Shown: one piece after another, positions 11,488 to 22,300 of the stretch
How positions within the stretch are numbered: position 1 is the stretch's first letter
Layout: every line of letters starts with the position of its first letter
Source: Cristatella mucedo
Lineage: Eukaryota; Bryozoa; Phylactolaemata; Cristatellidae
DNA length: 64,000 nucleotides
Reading direction: 5' to 3'
Assembly (NCBI GenBank): GCA_009760855.2
Contig: WPIO01000083.1
Location: forward strand, 1,772,501-1,836,500
The notes under the pieces: model-generated
Databases searched by the model: none
Seen by the model: only the letters and a program-made list of their open reading frames with translations
Told to the model about the DNA's origin: nothing
Position numbers and translations under genes: made by a program

Positions 11488-12159
11488 TCAATCCTGGCTC
11501 CATAGGAAACCGTTTGTACAAACCCGATTAGATCTTGGTCGGCAGTGTGCCTGTGCACTTGCCGCGTGAGCAGCTTTGTAAGCCCGAACTGCATTTTGTA
11601 GAGCGACAGCACTGAATGACGTGTCTACCAGTGGTGGCTTGGAGAGTGGCCGGTCCCTGTTTTTGTTGTTTGTGGGCGATCGCAGCCTCATGAACTTTAA
11701 TCGATGTCTCTGTGCTGCCCCGATAATGGCGGCCACGCTTGCTCTGTGCTCGCGCAAGCATTTCAGAAACCACGGTTGGCTTGGAGATCGGTGGTTTATT
11801 TTCAGATCGAGAGCTTCTTCTTTAGTAAAGCGATGCATTAACAGTATGAGATTTATATCCAGGATACGGTGAGCCGGCATAGAACTTCTGGCACAGTTCT
11901 CATTAATGACTTGCTTGGAAAGGGGCGCTTGGACCTTCCCCCCTCCCCCCACGAGTGGCTTAACCATCTGCGCTTTGCTTCCCTGGTCCTGCTGCTGCCT
12001 TCGTCTTGCACGAGCTGAAGCCGTTTGCCAGCCACCAGCTGATCTCTGCATGCATGGCATGCGTTTATCTTGCACAGAGTGATACTTCTCTTTGCTTTCG
12101 GCATCACATCCTGGAGCGGGCGGGGCTGTCGCTTGCTTGACATTCCTGAAGCTCTTCAT
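11488..12159 (-). CDS. Unrecognised 223-codon open frame
   Basis: An uninterrupted frame of 223 codons starts with ATG on the minus strand, unusually long for non-coding DNA here. It is rich in Ala, Arg, Ser and Gln and has no signal peptide or membrane segment. I recognise no domain. The middle, HRILDINLILLMHRFTKEEA, looks helix-forming. There is no clear splice pattern or neighbour that supports it. It may be a real single-exon gene, an exon of a minus-strand gene or a chance frame in GC-rich DNA. Confidence 0.2.
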   Translation of the reverse strand: MKSFRNVKQATAPPAPGCDAESKEKYHSVQDKRMPCMQRSAGGWQTASARARRRQQQDQGSKAQMVKPLVGGGGKVQAPLSKQVINENCARSSMPAHRILDINLILLMHRFTKEEALDLKINHRSPSQPWFLKCLREHRASVAAIIGAAQRHRLKFMRLRSPTNNKNRDRPLSKPPLVDTSFSAVALQNAVRAYKAAHAASAQAHCRPRSNRVCTNGFLWSQD

Positions 12160-12582
12160 CTGCTCTGCTACTGCTGCTGCTGCCGGTCTCTTTCTGGTTG
12201 ACCGCTAGCTGTGCCGGTATGCCAAGTGTGCAACCCGACAGTGCTGCTGCTTTTTGTCAACTGTTTACATGGTGGCCGTGCCTTCAGCCCAATGAAGGTG
12301 CTGCCATGGTAGAGGCAGGTGGCAGCAGTTCTCATGTCTGCTGACTGCTGGGTACCTGATAATGCTGTTTCCATGGCCACTGGTTAGGGTTGTAAATCTT
12401 TTATGTCGACAGCCAAGTTCAAGCCTTTCAGAAGTTTCATTGCATTGTATTTGAAGCGATCAGATCCGCGACTAATGGTTGATTAATTGATTGGACAGAG
12501 GAAATGATCTCAGCTTTTTCACCATGATCACACCATATTTCATTAAATCCCATGCCTGACTAGTGCCTGCATTACTGCTCCT

Positions 12583-12671
12583 GTGTGTGTGTGAGAGAGA
12601 GAGAGAGAGGGAGAGAGAGTGTGTGTATGTGCATACACGCATGTGTGTGTGTGTATGTGCGTGCGTGTGTG
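12583..12671. repeat. (TG)n/(GA)n compound microsatellite
   Basis: TG repeats, a GA tract near 12594-12620, then interrupted TG repeats mixed with GCATGCA strings. Purely low-complexity. Confidence 0.9.
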
Positions 12672-14165
12672 AGCAAGCATGCTGGGTTGTGAGAATGTGG
12701 TTATAATGCATTTTGTGGTGTTAAGGCTGTAGTCACCAAACGAGCATAAGTAAAATAAAGCCTATTGGAGTACCCAACCTCAACATTGCCGGGATGGCCA
12801 ATCATAAGAATCATAAGATAGCATAAGAAGGGTATGTGGGGCAGTTTCCTGGTCTGTCCCGGTGTGTGCCGTGGCCTGCTGCCTACTCCCTTTCCCTCTT
12901 GGTGTAGCTCTGATCCTGGGCCCTGCGTAGTTTTAGTCCGGGTCGCCAATGCATTTGAAACGTCGCTAAAACATGAGTGATCAAGTTACAACTGCTAGCA
13001 CCCAATTCTCAGAGCATTGACCGTGCAATGAGCAACCCTATTCCTAAACAGCGGTGGTGACGTAACTGATCCCCAGCGAGATGCACCCACGCAAGCACAA
13101 TCGAACCCTTAATGTGCATCTGCTCTGCATGCATAACCACTCAGTATGCATAGAAACTTGTGAAACCAACCATTTCGTGCCTGGCTTAATGTACAACCTC
13201 CTCAGAGTCATGTAAGCTATAAAAAAAATTAACTTATTATTGCATGGAGGTTTATCTTTTTTCATTTTTGTTAGTGGCGTAGCAAAAGGGAATATTTTCT
13301 TTGAAACCGTATTTTGCATGCTTTACTCGTACACTATATCGAATTTATTCTGTGTGGGAAATTGATTTTCTTCACTACCTGATAATTTCTGAGAACAGCA
13401 TGTACGAAGCCAACTTCAGGTGTCCCATGAGTAGCTGCTGTTGCCATAGCAAGCTACTTCGGGTCGCGAGCTAGCACCACCTGAACTAATGCATTTCTTC
13501 GTTTGGTTAGTAATCGTTCCGTAGCTAGGTTATTGAAGAATTTCTCCAGTGAATCTCTAGCTCGTTTGGTTGCTTCGATGTCTACTGGGACGGAGCAAAG
13601 CTGGCTGAAGTCGTGGCGGTACCATCCCCCCAACCGACGTTCTTAGTACAGTAATCGATGTTTATGCACTATGAAATAGTATGTTTAAAAATAAAGCGCC
13701 GGAAAAACTGAGTTAACAGTTGTAGTTATGCACAGGCACTTTCAATTCGAGAGTCATTTCAGGTCAGCTGCACGGGATCCGGCTGCAGCAGCTCTGCTGA
13801 CTGACTCGAGCTGAAGGATGCTGAACGGCAAAACTATCTCTCAGCATGAGTTCTTAAGCATGGGGAAAGCAGTCACATATTCTATTATGATCGAGCCTCC
13901 GTGTAATCACAACCTCCATAAAAGCATAGAAAATCGTCAAACGAAGGCTGCACTTGCAGAGACGTTCGACTGCATTAGCTATGAGAGGCAGCAACAGGTC
14001 TATGCACTTCATAAGAACTGTTGGACAGGGCCTATAGGATTCCTGTGCCACGCCGAGATAGTGGAATGAGCCCATTAAGCACTTGTGCTCCTACGAACCA
14101 TAGCCTAGCAGTCATACCCAATTGATCAAACTATCAATCTGAAGAGGGAAAAGTAGACCCTGTTA

Positions 14166-14311
14166 TAGTATAATACAAAATTATAATTCATCGGCATATC
14201 GCCACAAGAAAGCTGAATCTATTCTGGCACTTCAAATATGCCGCAGCACTCGAGCCCACGACCTCGGTCGTTAAAGGTGAGAGCACCTTAATGCCTGGGC
14301 CAAACCAGAGT
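14166..14311 (-). mobile_element. SINE B, antisense
   Basis: The reverse complement gives a head TTTGGCCCAGGCATTAAGGTG, a B-box-like GTGGGCTCGAGTGC and a partly decayed tail before an AT-rich end. It corresponds to the family copies at 6391 and 35572. Confidence 0.7.
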
Positions 14312-14699
14312 CCGTATGCGCTGCAGCTGCCACAGCTGGATTAAGTCAGAAAAGAACGGTTGCATATAGCGCAAAAGAAATAAGAGAGGAGCTGGTGCTT
14401 AAAAATGCGTCACATGCAGGCCACCCCGTCCACTCACCTAGGTACCTCTAGGAAGGTGAAATGAAGCTAAGTTTAAGCAGCTTTTGGTCTGCTTTGCTCA
14501 ATCAATAGGGTGCTGTCAACCTTCCAAAATGTTCGATGGGAAGTGAATTGGAATCGACACCTTGGACTGAGGTTAGATTTCATTCAGCCACAAAAGGCAC
14601 ATGTTTGCAGGCTTTCAACTCTAATGGAACCATATTTTAAGTCGACGACCCGTTAAAGCCTGTTCACTGAAGTGCCTACAGTCTGGGCTAGATTATGGG

Positions 14700-14875
14700 T
14701 GGAAGCACAGTGGCTTATAATAATAACAATAATAATAGCTATGTCTTGTGTAGCACTCGAAGAAAACTAAATCTCTGCAGTAAATGTAAAGTGCCTACAA
14801 AGAGACTGAGTTCTCTGAGGGCGCTATATCAAATATATTATTATAATAATTATTCTTACTATTACTATCTGTCCA
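14700..14875. mobile_element. Two LINE/SINE 3' ends in inverted orientation
   Basis: An antisense tail (AATAATAAC run, then a decayed GCACTCGAAGAAAACTAAAT box) is followed at once by a sense tail (AAAGTGCCTACAAAGAGACT then GAGTTCTCTGAGGGCGCTAT) and a TTATTATAA run. Two insertions therefore appear to meet near 14780. Confidence 0.6.
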
Positions 14876-15429
14876 AGCACTTTGTAACTCGGTGCAAGAG
14901 AAGCAATAAGCGTGATTTGAAACAGGGATGGTGTCATACTTATACAAGCATGTACAAGCTCGCAAGAAGACAATCAAGGCTGCTGGTTAGGGGGAACCCT
15001 GGTTAGGGCATGCACTGAGACATGTGCAGGTAAGCACTCAAGGCACATGAAAAAAGTCAAGTTCAATGGGTATTTACACAACAGCATGTATGGCTTGGTG
15101 GTGCTTAGCTATTTATGTTGGCATTGTCTGGTAGCACCCACGTGGTACCAAGACCCAGCAAGTCGAGTTAAACCATGGCTAGAACTCGGGCGTTACGAGA
15201 GAAATGCTTCGAAACGGATCGCAGAGTACTCGAATGTCAGCTGTAGCATAGTCTGTAATTAGGCTGGTTCCACGAATATAAGAGCTCACTGCCTGTGGAC
15301 TCGCTTCGCTGAGTATTACACCTGCACTCCCGGAAGTAATGGTAGCCAACTTGCTGCATGAAAGAGGGAAGGACGAACTTTCTCATTTTAATTAGTAGAG
15401 ATTAGTACCTAAAAGTCACACCATCTTTG

Positions 15430-16045
15430 ACAAGTTCTCAAGGTTGAGTTGCCCTAGCAAACATTCAGGCCTGCTTAGATGATGCAACAGCCAAACTGAT
15501 CCATGCAATAGTGATATCTCATCTTGACTTCGGCTTCTCACCACTCGAAAGTCATCATGCCTGTGCAATAGGATGCTTGCAGCTAGTGTACAATTCGACT
15601 GCAGGTCTTGGCTGTCGTGAATGTCGAAGCTGCCACATTACACTGCTTCTTACAGGCCACATTACACTACCTTTTACTCTCATTGTCATGCAGCGTATCG
15701 ACTTTAAGTCGCTTGCTCCTTTTTTAGGTTTCTTAATTCTGTTGCCCCGGCTAAGCTATCGGACATACTTCAAAATCAAGTCTTTGCATCGTAGGTCGAG
15801 TCGCTAAGCTGTGCCTCCAGCCAACATCAAATCCTTAGAGGCCGTGCCTTCAGTTCGTCTTAAACAAACTACAATCCCTCCTGTTCCTCACAACATTTGC
15901 TTCGTCCTTGTGAATTGTCCTTTGTGTGCTTATGCTTGCTGACACAGTGCATGTTATCATTAACCGATCGACATGCTGCCTTTCCAGCATATGTGAAGTG
16001 CTTTGAAAGAGATTTAGTCTTCCTAGAGCCATTCATATACATTGT
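15430..16045 (+). mobile_element. LINE F1 C-terminal and 3' fragment, sense, decayed
   Basis: It contains broken frames similar to F1: HLDFGF, CAIGCLQLVYNS and CRECRSCHITLLL, corresponding to the [10 protein letters not shown]...CHITPLL block. Further on are GTGCTTATGCTTGCTGACAC and a 3' box GAAGTGCTTTGAAAGAGATT. It has several gaps and frameshifts and is not functional. Confidence 0.65.
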
Positions 16046-16544
16046 ATTGGGCATTGGCCATCTCGAGGAAGCATTCTTAGGAATCAGGTAGAGCACTGAC
16101 TCTTGTCTAAGGCTGTTAGTATCGCTTTTGCACACCTGCACGTCCTGTCCACTCATGAATAACCAGGGGTAATTTGGGAGCCAAAGCTGCCTTGCGTGCA
16201 CGGCGCACGGATCATATCACAGGTCCAACCAAGTCCGGATCTGATCATAGCTCGGACCAAGTCCGGCAATCCATTGCTAATAAGTGAGTCGTGGCATCAT
16301 GCTGCTCATTAAATCAAGGTCGCTTGTCAAACAATATTTCTTTAATTTTCCTGTGTTCAGGGTACGTACTTCTACTGTGGCTCTCACCTGTGTTACTTAG
16401 GTAGTAGGCACAACTTGTCATGTCATGGCGGCGGTCGAAGACGTGATATGTTATGCTGTTGGCTGTAGTGTATGTGAAGTAATACAGCCACGTAGACTAC
16501 GCCGTATTTATGTGGATACTAATGTGGACTTGCATATCACATAA

Positions 16545-16640
16545 AATAATAATAATAATAGTATTAGTACATTTGTTATAGCACCCTCAGAGAACTCAAT
16601 ATCTTTCTAGGCACTTTACATTTGCTGTACGTGAAGCTTG
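16545..16640 (-). mobile_element. LINE F1 3' tail, antisense
   Basis: An (AAT)n run is followed by ATAGCACCCTCAGAGAACTC and CTAGGCACTTTACATTTGCT. This is the standard F1 3' box, with almost nothing else retained. Confidence 0.75.
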
Positions 16641-16829
16641 ATCAAATGGTTAGTAGTGGTAGCATGCTTAATGAACAAGCATACCATAGTTATCTTGCTT
16701 CCTTTGTCGTTCGAGGCTGACTTGTAGTAGCTTTGATGTCGTGTGTCCCTACTACTGGTAACTTTTCTTTATTATCCTATATTGACTGTCAGGCGGCACA
16801 TACCTATAGGCAGGTGCACCACTCACTGC

Positions 16830-17070
16830 GACTTCTCTCCCACTGCTGACTGTGGCTCATCCTGTCAAGCTATCCTGCCGGGCTACTTTCGAGCTACCCA
16901 GTTTCGACCAGTTTCCCGACTGTCCTCCCGATTTGGCTATGCATCTCACTTTCTCTTTGTTGTATGAGGGAAGTCTGTTCGTGCTGCAGTATTCAAACCG
17001 AAAGCCTCTTAGGCTTTGAGTGCGCTATAGAAAACCCTCCAGCATAACATTCAGTTAGTCCTCGTGGCTC
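16830..17070 (+). mobile_element. LINE F2 3' end, sense
   Basis: CTGCTGACTGTGGCTCATCC, TTCTCTTTGTTGTATGAGGG and GAGTGCGCTATAGAAAACCC follow the 3' part of F2 at 40860-41060 in order. Coding capacity is lost. Confidence 0.7.
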
Positions 17071-17340
17071 ACTGTGGAGTGACAGACGTCGATACGACGT
17101 GCATTACGAGCATGTGCTTGCATTCATCTTTTTACGGGTAGTTGCACGGTACGAGTCGACTCTTTATAGTTTGCCTGCCATAGATATTGCCAAGTCGTCG
17201 TCGAGTTGCAGGCAAGCACATGGCAGTATTTTTATGTCCGAGGAAGAGACAGGTGCATGCAGTAGCCGTGCTTTTTAGCATGTCATGACACAAAATATCC
17301 TGTTGAGAATAAGTGATACCTTCTTTTTAACTTGGCAGTG

Positions 17341-17343
<3 letters not shown>

Positions 17344-17392
<49 letters not shown>
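17344..17392. repeat. (GT)n microsatellite
   Basis: An uninterrupted GT tract of about 24 units on the + strand, upstream of the first visible Slingshot exon. Confidence 0.95.
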
Positions 17393-17395
<3 letters not shown>

Positions 17396-18050
17396 TGCAT
17401 GCACGCCTAGTATTTCTGATTTGTAAGTCGGCCAGTGCTGCCCTAGCGAGGGCACTTCAGCACGATTGGTTACGAGCATAGCCGCCTTGTTTTCTCCCTT
17501 CGAAATGTCTTTCGTTCTTGATGCCCGTGTGCTACCTGGGCATGTCACCATTTGGCTTGCATAACTATTTTCCATAATGCTATTGGCTTTTGCTCCAGCA
17601 ATGGCAAGTTCCCATCCAAGTAACTAAAGCCGGGCAGGGGTGTATGTTCCGAGGCAGCAGCTTGAAGATGGCACGGGAATGCTTTCCAGTGAGGCTGTGC
17701 TGCGCTCAAATATTACCTTATTGCGCTGCTTCCTTTGCTTGTGGTCGTGCTTGTCGGATGGGTGTCACGGACTGCTTGCTCTGCTGCTGCTGCTTAACGC
17801 GGTCAGTCGCTAGCCCACTTCTTGCCACTGTTTCGTCGCATGGAGACCTTGACAATTTTCCCTTAACAAAATATGATCATTGGTGACCAAGAGCTGACTT
17901 GCTTTTAAACTGCAAGCTGACGTGCTGTCGATTCGGCACCGACATGTCTGCTGGCTCTGCAGCATGATGCTATTGGCTGCCGTCGGTGAGCTTAGCAGCT
18001 GCAGCGGTACGTCTGTGCGAGAGCACGCAGGTCCAGCGAAGCTGTCGGCC

Positions 18051-18143
18051 GCGACCATCCCGACTGCCAAGCACTAGGCACTAAACACTAGCTGCCTGGC
18101 AGCTAGTGCTTAGTGCCTAGTGCTCGGCAGGCGGGATGGTCGC
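18051..18143. repeat. 93-base near-perfect inverted repeat
   Basis: Arms 18051-18096 and 18098-18143 are 46 bases each and pair at 43 of 46 positions, with a single unpaired base at the centre. Core strings are GCACTAGGCACTAAACACTA and its partner TAGTGCTTAGTGCCTAGTGC. It is unlike the other repeats in the window. As RNA it would form a long uninterrupted hairpin, as DNA a cruciform. Confidence 0.9.
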
Positions 18144-18518
18144 ATTAGGCTCGTGTGCGCAGTCGCTGCCGTTTGGCTGTGAGCGTGGCCCCATAGCTAG
18201 CAGCAGCAGCAGGCCTCTTGGTTAGTGTGATGCCGCCGTGGGCGAGGTCCTGCTGTCATCTGCTGGAATGTCCCCTGCTCTACCTTCCAGGCATCAGGTT
18301 CGTGTGCCCGCTTTAAGGATTTTTCAGTAGCCGTGTGCTTTTTGCTCTCGCCCCTACGGCTAGCCGCACTGACCAGCTTGGCTCGTGGGTGGGAGGGGGC
18401 AGCTGTTCAGGTTTGGGTCATGCTGTCGAAGCCTCGGCATCCTGTGTTGCCAGTATTCGTGTGCACTTGACTCACCTCTTTTCTCTCGGCCAAGCCGTCT
18501 GCTTGTGCGTGCCTCTGT

Positions 18519-18535
18519 GTGTGTGTGTGTGTGTG

Positions 18536-18568
<33 letters not shown>

Positions 18569-18580
18569 ATGTGTGTTTGC
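18519..18580. repeat. (TG)n microsatellite
   Basis: TG tract with CC and CA interruptions. A long frame through it (VCVCVC...) runs into the first Slingshot exon but is a repeat artefact. Confidence 0.95.
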
Positions 18581-18723
18581 GTGCGTGCATGCATAATTGT
18601 GTGTGCGTGCGTGTTTAGCTTGCATGCTGCTGGCTTGTCTCCATGTCTCCGTTCGCCTGCATGTCCGGACGTGTGTGGCTTGTTAATGAAACAGTGTTAT
18701 ATGACGGGGCATTTTCCTTGTAG

Positions 18724-18818
18724 CATCAGTGAGAGCTACTTCACTGTAAAAGGAGCAGCTCTGATATTACCAAATGCTGAAGCTTGCAAGAGGAAGGCCT
18801 CTAAAGCTGCTCACGGAG
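18724..18818 (+). CDS. ssh: Slingshot exon a (first visible)
   Basis: Acceptor CTTGTAG ends at 18723 and donor GTGGGT follows. The exon starts with the third base of a split codon and then reads ISESYFTVKGAALIL, the conserved start of the Slingshot N domain. The preceding exon must end with two bases of a codon. Confidence 0.9.
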
Positions 18819-19276
18819 GTGGGTGCAACGGTCGTTATATCGTTTCAGCGCTGGTCGTGATGCAACCACAAACTGGTTGACTAAGATGAATGAATGCCTG
18901 GTGATGCAGCTCAGAAGCAGTGTTGAGGAATGAAAGCTGTTGATTCGTTGTGGTGGTTGACATAGTGGCAAGCACTAGCATTCATCTTGATACATATGTC
19001 CTCGTTGTTGTTGGGGTACGATGTCAAGAAGAAAAGTAATAAAAAAACATCGGAACAGCTAACATCTCGATAATCGGATGCTGTGGGGTCGAGTCTTTAG
19101 TGGACATGCTTACAAAACCCGACACTCAAACTTGGTACTTTATTGAGTGGGTGGTGTGTGTGTGTGTGTGTGTGCGCTGGTGTGCATTGCTACTCGTCAG
19201 GCTGCACCACTCTGCTTGCCTCTGGCTTTTTGCATTGCTTTTTCGGCAGACTCTCAAGCCTTGTTGCCTTATCATG

Positions 19277-19323
<47 letters not shown>

Positions 19324-22300
19324 GCGCACACGCACACGTAGCATTTGAAACTGCCGAAACCCTTTCTGCGCTGTTGTTCCATCGTGGCATCAGCTGTGCT
19401 GGATTCAGAGTGGCTAACACACTGAGTGCCATTGCAATGTTGCTCATACAGCCTGTGCATGCGGCAGCATTTTACCTAATACAGTGGTACCTCGGCTTGC
19501 GAGTTTAATTCGTTCCGTGCTGGAGCTCGTAACTCAAATTACTTGTGTGTCAAATCAATTTTCCCCATTGAAATGAATTGAAACGTCATTAACCCGTTCC
19601 GGACCCCCAGAAAACACTGCGATTTTGTCACATGTTTTTAAATTTAAAAAATGTACTTATAAATAACGAATATTGTTTTAAAAAGAATACAATAAAATGT
19701 CTTGCAATAAACGGGTTTTATTTATCCTAACTTACAGGAGTAACTTGAAGATCAGACGACTTGAAGGTGCTAATAGAGTTAGAGGAAAAAGCTGAAATGA
19801 ATATCCGAATCTTATTCGCCGATTTTTGCTGTTTTCGCCTGGCTTTCCACACTCTCAGTTTATTGGCTTGGCCTTAACGGGAATGTGCCGATTGTTATAA
19901 GTTATTCGATGAACTCTCACACGATGATATTGAAAACAGAGTACAGTACATACTTAGCTGTTCCTGCCGTAGTCAGATTTAACGCCAGAGTCTGGCAATC
20001 TTGTGTGTCCAAGCTCCACGATGGCTCACTCGAGTATGTCTGGGTGCAAACCAACAGGCCTACGCTTGGCGTCACACCCGCATCGTAAGGCAGCGTCTTG
20101 CAACGGAAGGTCTGTTTGCTGCCCTACCCTTATTGGCTTGAGTAACCACATGCAGTGTGAAGTTTGCTGCGGCAACTAGCGATGGAGTATCTGAAGCTGG
20201 CTCGTAACCCGATATTTAGCTCGAAACTCAAAGCAAAAACTCGGCAAGAGACATCTTTTATCTCGAAACACTCGTATATCAAGACACTCGTAAGCCCAGG
20301 TACCACTGTATATCGATTGTAAACGGTCGAGTTGGCCTTGGTGTCACTTGTTTGGCATGCCTACGACAAAGGTTGTATGCATGCTTGCCTGCGTACTGAC
20401 ACTGGCTACTTGAGTGAATGTAAGAAAGATGACATCGCAGTGGTATCTTCTTTTTCCTTTTGCTATTTAAGGCGACATACAGAACCATCTGCAAGCCATG
20501 TGCCACCTGCTTCGTCCTCAAGATACACTACAAGTGGTAAGCACACTTGCTGCTAGCGCATCGCGCGTCGGGTGGGGGTGTGCTCGCTCCTGCTCTGAGT
20601 GGGTGCCGGATGAGCGGTGGCGGCGCGTCTTCTCTGCAGGCCGTGCGACTGGAGAGCGTGTACGCGTACAAGCGGGCCCGATACTTCGCAGTGGTGTCGT
20701 GTAACGGGCAGCAGGACACGGAGGAAAGTGTCGTGCTTGGCTTTGACTGCCAGGACCACGACACGAAGGCCGTCACCGTGGGACTAGTGCTGCCCGTCTG
20801 GGCCAACACCTGCACGTCGATGAATGGCGATGGGTATGCAAGGCTCGGGCAGATCATTCGTTGTTCTGCTATGTTGTCATCGTCGTCGTCGTAGACCATG
20901 AGATTTCGGTATGAGGCAGCATTGTGCAATCTAGGAGATTTTCCGTTCATTCTCGAGTTCACGCTCGAGCGTCGCGCGTGAAATGCCTCGCCGTAAGGTT
21001 GGCTGTGCTGTGCTCTCGAAGCTGCGATGGACAATCTGCACCGGTCAAGTCGGCGCTGACTAAGTCGGTGGTGCGCCAGCAGTATTCCGTCGTATGTGTA
21101 GTGCCGTTTTGTTAACTGGTAGGCGTGCTTTATGTCGGTGGCTCCTTGCATTTGGTCGTAAGTTGGCGTGCAGGTTTGTGGTGCGACTTTCTTCTTAAGC
21201 GCTTCTGCTCTCGACTCAAGAAATTCGTGGCAGGACTCGCTGCAGGTTTGCGTGTAACGCGAGACCTGACCTGGCCGACGGCCTACGTGCTCCTATGCTG
21301 TCTGTGCTGCTGCTGCCACCCGCATGTGAGCATCCTACTGTCTGACACTGTGGCTCGAAGTAAATTTGTTTCTACATCCACACTTATTTAGCGAGTTGAG
21401 TGCCCGACTGAACTGAAACAGGGCTTAAAAAGAGAAAAACCATATTCTCTCAGTACCGAAGTACAAGTATGACACCACGGCCACGATAGCTGGTCCTTTG
21501 CTCGACGACTTGGAAGCTCGAACCTAGCCGCTGGGTCTTAGCTCAAGGGTAAGGTGCTTGCACTTCCAGGACCTAGTAAACACGAAGCTGTCGAATCAGC
21601 CGAAAATTCACCTTTCCCTTAATTTTCACTCCATTTGCTTGTGATACAGCCCCATTACTTTTTACTCTTGAGAATAGAAATTTGTCTCGTGTGTAGCCCC
21701 CTAAGAGACCGATGCTCTCTCTATGTAGAGGGTGTTACAAACTGATTGTAGGAGAAGCAATAATCAAATGTAAGTGACTGGCAAAGGTATCATGCTTAGA
21801 TAAGCGTGCAAAAGCACCCGCGTATTAGAAATGAATGCAAAACGCACAAGGAGCCACTCTTGGCTGCTGCTTAGTAGGGTCCTTGGTTTGTATTGTAGTA
21901 GCGCTAAATTAGCACTCAGGTAAGCACTCAGAGCCCACAAGAAAAGGACCGCTGTGATGCCGTATAAAAGCGTGCCACTCTCGGGACGTTTACAGTTTCT
22001 TAACTCACGAGCATGCACAGACAATTCACGTAGACTGATCAGTGGCTGCGGTGAACAAGTAGGTTTTAGCACTTTTTTTAATGTCAAATCAGGCGATGAT
22101 GTAAGATGTAAGTCAGGAGTCAGTTCCAGGCTTTTGGTGTCTAGGACCGGAAGGCACAACCTCCAAGAGATTTGAAGTTCAGGGGGTTTAGGGTCAGGCA
22201 GACAACTAATCGACCAGATTCAGAAAAGAGGGTGGTGCAACTGGTCTGATGTGAAACTAATGCAGCTAGTAGGCCAGAGCAGGAGAATGTAGGGACCTAA

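Larger units (their letters stand above)
5105..18723. other. Long region without recognised exon, between armadillo gene and first visible Slingshot exon
   Basis: It probably contains the armadillo 3' UTR, intergenic DNA, and the promoter and first exon or exons of Slingshot, none of which I could place. Named contents are two SINE A copies, two SINE B copies, LINE fragments at 14.7-17.1 kb, microsatellites and a hairpin at 18.05 kb. Stretches at 6540-7340, 8300-11480 and 12950-14160 show nothing I can name. A segment near 9900-10100 has an AATAAA and a TTGGTGACCG string, but no second LTR was seen. Confidence 0.55.

Noticed and set aside
18335-18880. 181-codon frame that runs into Slingshot exon a in the correct frame
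   Set aside because: Most of it is translated TG repeat (Cys-Val runs). The clear TAG acceptor at 18723 and match to Slingshot begin only at 18724.
19126-19508. Several frames made of Cys/Val or His/Thr repeats
   Set aside because: They are translations of TG and CA microsatellites.
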